Source: Phenylobacterium sp. | GTDB taxonomy: Bacteria > Pseudomonadota > Alphaproteobacteria > Caulobacterales > Caulobacteraceae | Reading direction: 5' to 3' | Length of the DNA: 19,591 nt | Assembly (NCBI GenBank): GCA_025350885.1 | Contig: JANXXA010000054.1 | Span: 1-19,591, forward strand | Shown: piece by piece, positions 16,454 through 19,591 of the stretch | Position numbering within the stretch: the first letter of the stretch is position 1 | How the letters are laid out: each line of letters starts with the position of its first letter | The notes under the pieces: model-generated | Databases searched by the model: none | Seen by the model: only the letters and a program-made list of their open reading frames with translations | Told to the model about the DNA's origin: nothing | Translations under genes and position numbers: made by a program

Positions 16454-17446
16454 ATGAACCTCGAAGACCTCTATCGTTTGCTCCGAGCCGGGCACGTTCA
16501 GTCACAGGGCATCGTTGACACCCTCGCGGAACCGCTGCTAGTCCTCGATCATAGCTACAACGTCCTTTCCGGAAATATTGCGTTCTTTGACACTTTCCAG
16601 GTCAGCAAGGATGACACGCTTGGGCAATGTCTGTTCGACCTTGGCGACGGCCAGTGGGATATCGCTCCCCTTCGCGAACTGCTTTCTAAGGTGGTGCCGC
16701 AAAGCACGGCCGTGATCGGGTACGAGGTCCGGCACGACTTCCCGGGCCTAGGCCTCCGGACCATGCTGGTCAGCGCGCGGAGGATGGTCCATCCGGAGAG
16801 CAACAGCACAAGCATGCTGCTGTTGTTCGAGGACGTCACGGATCGGCGCCAGGCTGAGGCGGAAAAGGACATCCTGCTCGCCGAAACCCGTCATCGGATG
16901 CGGAATCTGTTGGCCTCAGTTCGTGCGCTCGCGAACCAGACCCGGACGGAGGGCCGCACCGCCGCTGACTACCAGAGGGCCTTCCTGGGTCGGTTCCAAG
17001 CCTTGATGGAGGCCCAGGATCTGGTCCTTTCCGGTCAATCCGGGGTGGATTTCGGCGGGATCATGCAGGATGCAGGTAAACTGGCGGGGTCTGAGGGCGA
17101 GGCCTTCGTGTGCCACGGTCCTTTCGTCGCTGTGTCCGCCCACCAGGTGTTACCGCTAAAATTCGTCGTCCACGAATTAACCACCAACGCACTGAAGCAC
17201 GGGGCGCTCTCGGCGGCAGGCGGCAAGGTGCGGGTGGACTGGACGCTCGCGCCTCGCTCGGATGGGGGGGAGACCCTGCTGATGGAGTGGCGGGAGGAAG
17301 GTGGGCCTCGGGTCGCGCCACCTGAGCGGCCAGGCTTCGGCTCCCAGCTGCTTGAATTCAGCGTCAAGCACGACCTGAAGGGCACGGTGGAACTACTTTT
17401 TCCACCGGAGGGTTTCCGATGCTCCATCTCGGTGCCGATAGGATAA
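16454..17446 (+). CDS. PAS-domain HWE-family sensor histidine kinase
   Basis: 330 residues, no membrane segment, so soluble. Residues about 18-135 form a PAS-like domain (TLAEPLLVLDHSYNVL to LLLFEDVTDRRQAE). The phosphoacceptor His147 is in AETRHRMRNLLASV. The N-box VVHELTTNALKHGALS (His240, Asn245) and MEWREEGGP (W279-R-E281) are the H and W-x-E features that define the HWE group; GFGSQLL is the last nucleotide-binding piece. HWE kinases are common in alphaproteobacteria and often feed PhyR or single-domain receivers in the general stress response. A receiver-only regulator follows 3 bases after the stop, so the pair is an operon like LovK-LovR, although this PAS lacks a visible flavin-binding LOV cysteine motif (NCRFLQ). 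The signal is unknown. Confidence 0.92.
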   Translation: MNLEDLYRLLRAGHVQSQGIVDTLAEPLLVLDHSYNVLSGNIAFFDTFQVSKDDTLGQCLFDLGDGQWDIAPLRELLSKVVPQSTAVIGYEVRHDFPGLGLRTMLVSARRMVHPESNSTSMLLLFEDVTDRRQAEAEKDILLAETRHRMRNLLASVRALANQTRTEGRTAADYQRAFLGRFQALMEAQDLVLSGQSGVDFGGIMQDAGKLAGSEGEAFVCHGPFVAVSAHQVLPLKFVVHELTTNALKHGALSAAGGKVRVDWTLAPRSDGGETLLMEWREEGGPRVAPPERPGFGSQLLEFSVKHDLKGTVELLFPPEGFRCSISVPIG

Positions 17447-17449
17447 CTT

Positions 17450-17851
17450 TTGCCGCCGCTGCCACGAAACTCCACGCCCCCGGCATCGGGTTTCCGCGTT
17501 CTCGTCGTCGAAGACGAGTTTCTGATCGCCATGGACCTTGACGGCTTGTTGCGGGAAGCCGGCTTTCAGGTCCTGGGTCCGGACGCCTCAGTGGCCGACG
17601 CCTTGGACCGCATCGCAATGGACCGGCCGGACGCGGCGGTCCTTGATGTCAGTCTTCGGGGCGAACGGGTTACCCCGGTCGCCGAGGCTCTTCGTCTGCT
17701 CAAGGTTCCGTTCGTTCTCACGAGCGCCTACGGAGCGGACGATCTGGCAGGCGAGCCATCCCTGGCCATGGCCAGGAACCTGGGCAAGCCGACGTCGGCC
17801 AATGATCTTGTCCAGGCACTGCGGCAGCTTCTTGAGAGTGCTGAAGGCTAA
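17450..17851 (+). CDS. Single-domain response regulator (receiver only)
   Basis: 133 residues from a TTG at 17450; no ATG or GTG lies before the receiver core, and a weak AGGA lies upstream. The fold begins RVLVVEDEFLIAMDLDG with the acidic cluster Glu21-Asp22-Glu23, phosphoacceptor Asp66 in AAVLDVSLRGE, and Lys113 in LGKP. PFVLTSAYGADDL (about 87-99) is a variant of the PFxFATGYG segment typical of the FATGUY receivers used with HWE and PhyR systems. There is no output domain, so it should act as a phosphate sink or shuttle. It lies 3 bp after the kinase stop, so the two are translated together and are probably partners. Confidence 0.92.
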   Translation: MPPLPRNSTPPASGFRVLVVEDEFLIAMDLDGLLREAGFQVLGPDASVADALDRIAMDRPDAAVLDVSLRGERVTPVAEALRLLKVPFVLTSAYGADDLAGEPSLAMARNLGKPTSANDLVQALRQLLESAEG

Positions 17852-17902
17852 CGCGCTGTAGTTGCCAGCCGCTGAAGACAGCTAGGCCTGAACTTCGCGG
17901 CG

Positions 17903-17927
17903 GGAACGCGCGGCTGCCGGGAGCGTT
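17903..17927 (+). promoter_or_regulatory. EcfG/SigT-type general-stress promoter upstream of second HWE kinase
   Basis: GGAAC at 17903-17907, 16 bases, then CGTT at 17924-17927 exactly matches the known GGAAC-N16-CGTT promoter of the alphaproteobacterial EcfG sigma factor (SigT in Caulobacter). It lies between the response regulator and the kinase starting at 18076, in the right orientation. Transcription would start around 17933, giving a leader of about 140 bases. The nine fixed bases could match by chance about 0.3 times in a window of this size, over both strands and two spacings, but far less in intergenic DNA; I saw no second match between genes. Confidence 0.55.
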
Positions 17928-17932
17928 GCGGT

Positions 17933-17975
17933 TCTGTTGTGCCGACAACAGACCACGCCTGACAAATATGTTGTC
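17933..17975. repeat. Two related inverted repeats in the kinase leader
   Basis: TCTGTTGT-GCCG-ACAACAGA (17933-17952) is a perfect 8-bp stem with a 4-nt loop. GACAA-ATATG-TTGTC (17961-17975) is a second, 5-bp one. Both are built on TTGT/ACAA. If the stress promoter is right, the first would sit at the very 5' end of the mRNA. Confidence 0.45.
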
Positions 17976-18075
17976 TATTTGCTGGCGAAAGAACGTGTTT
18001 TCCGGGCAGGAGAAAGTGGCAGCCCGCGTCTGGATAGCCATTGGGTTCGGGAATTCCCCTAGGAGACAGCAAACC

Positions 18076-19041
18076 ATGCCGTGGCGTCGCTGGGTTCCGG
18101 AAGAGCGGCCAACGGTCGTTCGCGCGATCATTGTGGGAGCAGGGACCGCCGGGGTGGGCGTGCTCATTCGCTTTGCCTTACAGCCCGTCCTGGAGACCGA
18201 CAGTCCGTTTATCACCTTCTTTCCGGCTCTACTGGGCGCGGCGTTGTGGGGAGGAACAGGTGCGGGGTTGATTTGCCTGAGCCTCTGTTGCGCTGCTGCG
18301 CTTGCGTTTTTCTTTCCACAGACGGACCTGCAGCATCAGGTCTGGGCGGTGCTGGCCTTCCTCGTCTCGGGCGGATTGCTTTCCCTGGCGGGCAGCGTGT
18401 TGGCTTCGACCGTACGGCAACTTCGCGAAAGCCATCGGCAGATGGAGGCCGCGCAAGGCGACCTCCGCACGCTCGTCAACGAACTGGCGCATCGGGGCCG
18501 TAACGGATTGACGGTGATCATGGCGATCATCAACCAGAGCGCACGAACGGCCGAGACGGCCCAGGAGTTGGCGGAAATCGTCAGCGCGCGGCTGAACGCC
18601 ATGGCCTTGGCGCAGGATGAGGTCGCGCGGCGCGGCGGAAACTCTGCGGCGCTTGGCGACCTGCTGGCGCGGACGCTCTCCCCGTTCGACCTGGACCGCT
18701 TCGTTTTTGCACCGTCGCCCACTTTGGAGGTGCTGTCCGAAACAGCCACCGCGCTGGCCCTCTTGACCCACGAGTTGGCGACCAATGCTGTCAAGTACGG
18801 CGCGCTGTCTGCGCCGGACGGACAGGTGCGGGTTGCCTGGGAGGCCGAGCAGGGATCGGTTCGGCTTCTGTGGCGCGAGCACGGCGGACCGCCAGTAACC
18901 GAACCCAAGGGCGAAGGGTTCGGCACACGGCTGCTTAAGATGGCTCTCGTCTCGCAGGGCGGTCGGGCGGGGCGTCGCTTTGAAGCCGACGGGGTCGTCT
19001 GCGAAATCGACTTCCCCCATGTGGCGCCCGCCTTGGGTTAG
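18076..19041 (+). CDS. Membrane-bound HWE-family histidine kinase (DUF4118-like N terminus)
   Basis: 321 residues from the ATG at 18076, with AGGAGA 9 bases upstream; an earlier TTG at 17926 would add 50 unlikely residues. Residues about 14-110 form four membrane helices (ending LLSLAGSVLASTVRQLRESH), a DUF4118/KdpD-like input region. His139 is in NELAHRGRNGLTVI. THELATNAVKYGALSAPDG (His232, Asn237) and LLWREHGG (W266-R-E268), then GFGTRLL, are the HWE hallmarks. The H-box is a variant, with Gly-Arg after HR rather than Val-Lys. No partner regulator is adjacent on its downstream side; the regulator at 17450 is the nearest candidate. Its own leader carries the stress promoter match at 17903-17927. 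The integrase gene follows 218 bp later. Confidence 0.9.
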   Translation: MPWRRWVPEERPTVVRAIIVGAGTAGVGVLIRFALQPVLETDSPFITFFPALLGAALWGGTGAGLICLSLCCAAALAFFFPQTDLQHQVWAVLAFLVSGGLLSLAGSVLASTVRQLRESHRQMEAAQGDLRTLVNELAHRGRNGLTVIMAIINQSARTAETAQELAEIVSARLNAMALAQDEVARRGGNSAALGDLLARTLSPFDLDRFVFAPSPTLEVLSETATALALLTHELATNAVKYGALSAPDGQVRVAWEAEQGSVRLLWREHGGPPVTEPKGEGFGTRLLKMALVSQGGRAGRRFEADGVVCEIDFPHVAPALG

Positions 19042-19205
19042 CAATCGGTTGTAACGCTGGCGCACCCGACATGCGCCGAATCGTGATCCGAACTAAATTG
19101 GTCGCGTCCGATGTTAGCCGCCATCCCGCCTGCAATCCCCGAGGGGCCGGTGCCAAATCGTTCGATGGCGTTCGCATTTGATCGGTGCAATCCTCGCCCC
19201 ATTTT

Positions 19206-19236
19206 AGGACAAATAGTGGGGCAGATGTGCTATACT
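19206..19236 (+). promoter_or_regulatory. Sigma70-like promoter for the integrase
   Basis: TGCTATACT ending at 19236 is an extended -10 (TG-n-TATACT), and AGGACA at 19206-19211 is a partial -35 at 19 bp spacing. This would give a leader of only about 15 bases before the integrase TTG. It is an AT-richer patch unlike the surroundings. Confidence 0.4.
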
Positions 19237-19245
19237 ACGTCTCCT

Positions 19246-19251
19246 GAGGAG
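19246..19251 (+). promoter_or_regulatory. Strong ribosome binding site fixing a TTG start
   Basis: GAGGAG lies 8 bases before TTG 19260. An in-frame TGA at 19245-19247 excludes any longer start, so this site settles the integrase start. Confidence 0.7.
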
Positions 19252-19259
19252 ATGCTGGA

Positions 19260-19591
19260 TTGGCCCGAGCCATCAACCGACTTTCAGCGCGTTCCGTGGC
19301 TACCATTAGGGACGCTGGCATGCACGCGGACGGCGGCGGGCTTTACCTCAGGGTGACCGCCGCTGGGTCGAAGCAGTGGGTGTTCATCTACCGCTGGCTG
19401 GGTCGGCGGCGGGAGATGGGCCTGGGTGGCCTTCTGGCCGTGTCCCTGGCCCGCGCCCGAGAAAAGGCTGCGGACGCCCGATCTCTTGTGGCCGATGGCC
19501 TGGACCCCCTAACCGCGAAGCGCGAAAAGGCGGCGGTTCCGACCTTCGGACATATGGCGGATGAATATATGGCGGCGCGGGAGCCGACCAT
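19260..19591 (+). CDS. Tyrosine-type integrase, N-terminal part (runs off right edge)
   Basis: The frame from TTG 19260 runs 110 codons to the window edge without a stop. It opens with the DUF4102/Arm domain of P4-type integrases: RAINRLSARSVATIRDAG, then HADGGGLYLRVTAAGSKQW, FIYRWLGRRREMGLGG and LARAREKAADARSLVADGLD. FGHMADEYMA at about 98-107 begins the core-binding domain. The catalytic Arg-His-Arg-Tyr residues are not reached. Such integrases drive insertion of genomic islands and phages into tRNA or similar genes; the island should extend to the right. No tRNA is recognisable upstream, so the attachment site is unplaced. Confidence 0.92.
   Translation, partial: MARAINRLSARSVATIRDAGMHADGGGLYLRVTAAGSKQWVFIYRWLGRRREMGLGGLLAVSLARAREKAADARSLVADGLDPLTAKREKAAVPTFGHMADEYMAAREPT

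Noticed and set aside
19130..19205. A tRNA 3' end that could be the integrase attachment site
   Set aside because: One stretch resembles a T-arm, but no cloverleaf or anticodon arm can be built upstream.

Overview
The window is GC-rich, densely coded chromosomal DNA from an alphaproteobacterium, most likely Caulobacterales (Caulobacter, Phenylobacterium or a close relative). The main grounds are a chvI-chvG-hprK-EIIA-HPr block, a short HPr kinase without its N-terminal domain, a flmA/flmB-type (pseB/pseC) sugar-nucleotide pair close to it, two HWE-family kinases, and palindromic intergenic repeats of a type common in this group. The genus call is inference from gene content, not from a marker gene.

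Left part (1-4,700): a secreted penicillin-acylase-family Ntn hydrolase runs off the left edge on the minus strand. Between it and the next operon lies the decayed end of an insertion sequence. A minus-strand operon follows, read from right to left: chvI (response regulator), chvG (sensor kinase), hprK, a mannose-type EIIA and ptsH (HPr). These link envelope/acid sensing to the regulatory, non-transporting PTS branch. A 568-residue protein of unknown function (4682-6388) is transcribed divergently from chvI.

Middle (6,389-10,700): a 560-base gap holds one REP-like hairpin, a doubtful small ORF and a perfect 28-bp inverted repeat pair (a REPIN). Next on the minus strand are pseC and pseB, the first two enzymes of the pseudaminic-acid-type pathway used for flagellin glycosylation in Caulobacter. 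A small exported protein follows on the plus strand, then a minus-strand pair encoding a HAD phosphatase-like protein and pterin-4a-carbinolamine dehydratase.

Right-middle (10,746-15,541): a plus-strand run of close genes encodes a VanZ-like membrane protein, a DUF3445/heme-dependent oxidative N-demethylase-like protein, a GT2-GtrA fusion, an ArnT-like GT-C glycosyltransferase and an Fe(II)/2-oxoglutarate oxygenase. The two glycosyltransferases overlap by 4 bp and look like a polyprenyl-phosphate-sugar synthase plus the membrane transferase that uses its product. A convergent PEP-CTERM exported protein overlaps the oxygenase gene by 40 bp.

Right end (16,450-19,591): a PAS-HWE histidine kinase and a single-domain response regulator form a two-gene unit, with an architecture like LovK/LovR. 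A second, membrane-bound HWE kinase follows; its upstream region carries a clean match to the general-stress-response sigma factor (EcfG/SigT) promoter and two nested inverted repeats. The last 332 bases are the start of a P4-type tyrosine integrase, so a genomic island probably begins at the right edge. The most interesting unreported-looking signals are the stress-promoter/kinase arrangement, the unknown protein opposite chvI, and the PEP-CTERM/oxygenase overlap.
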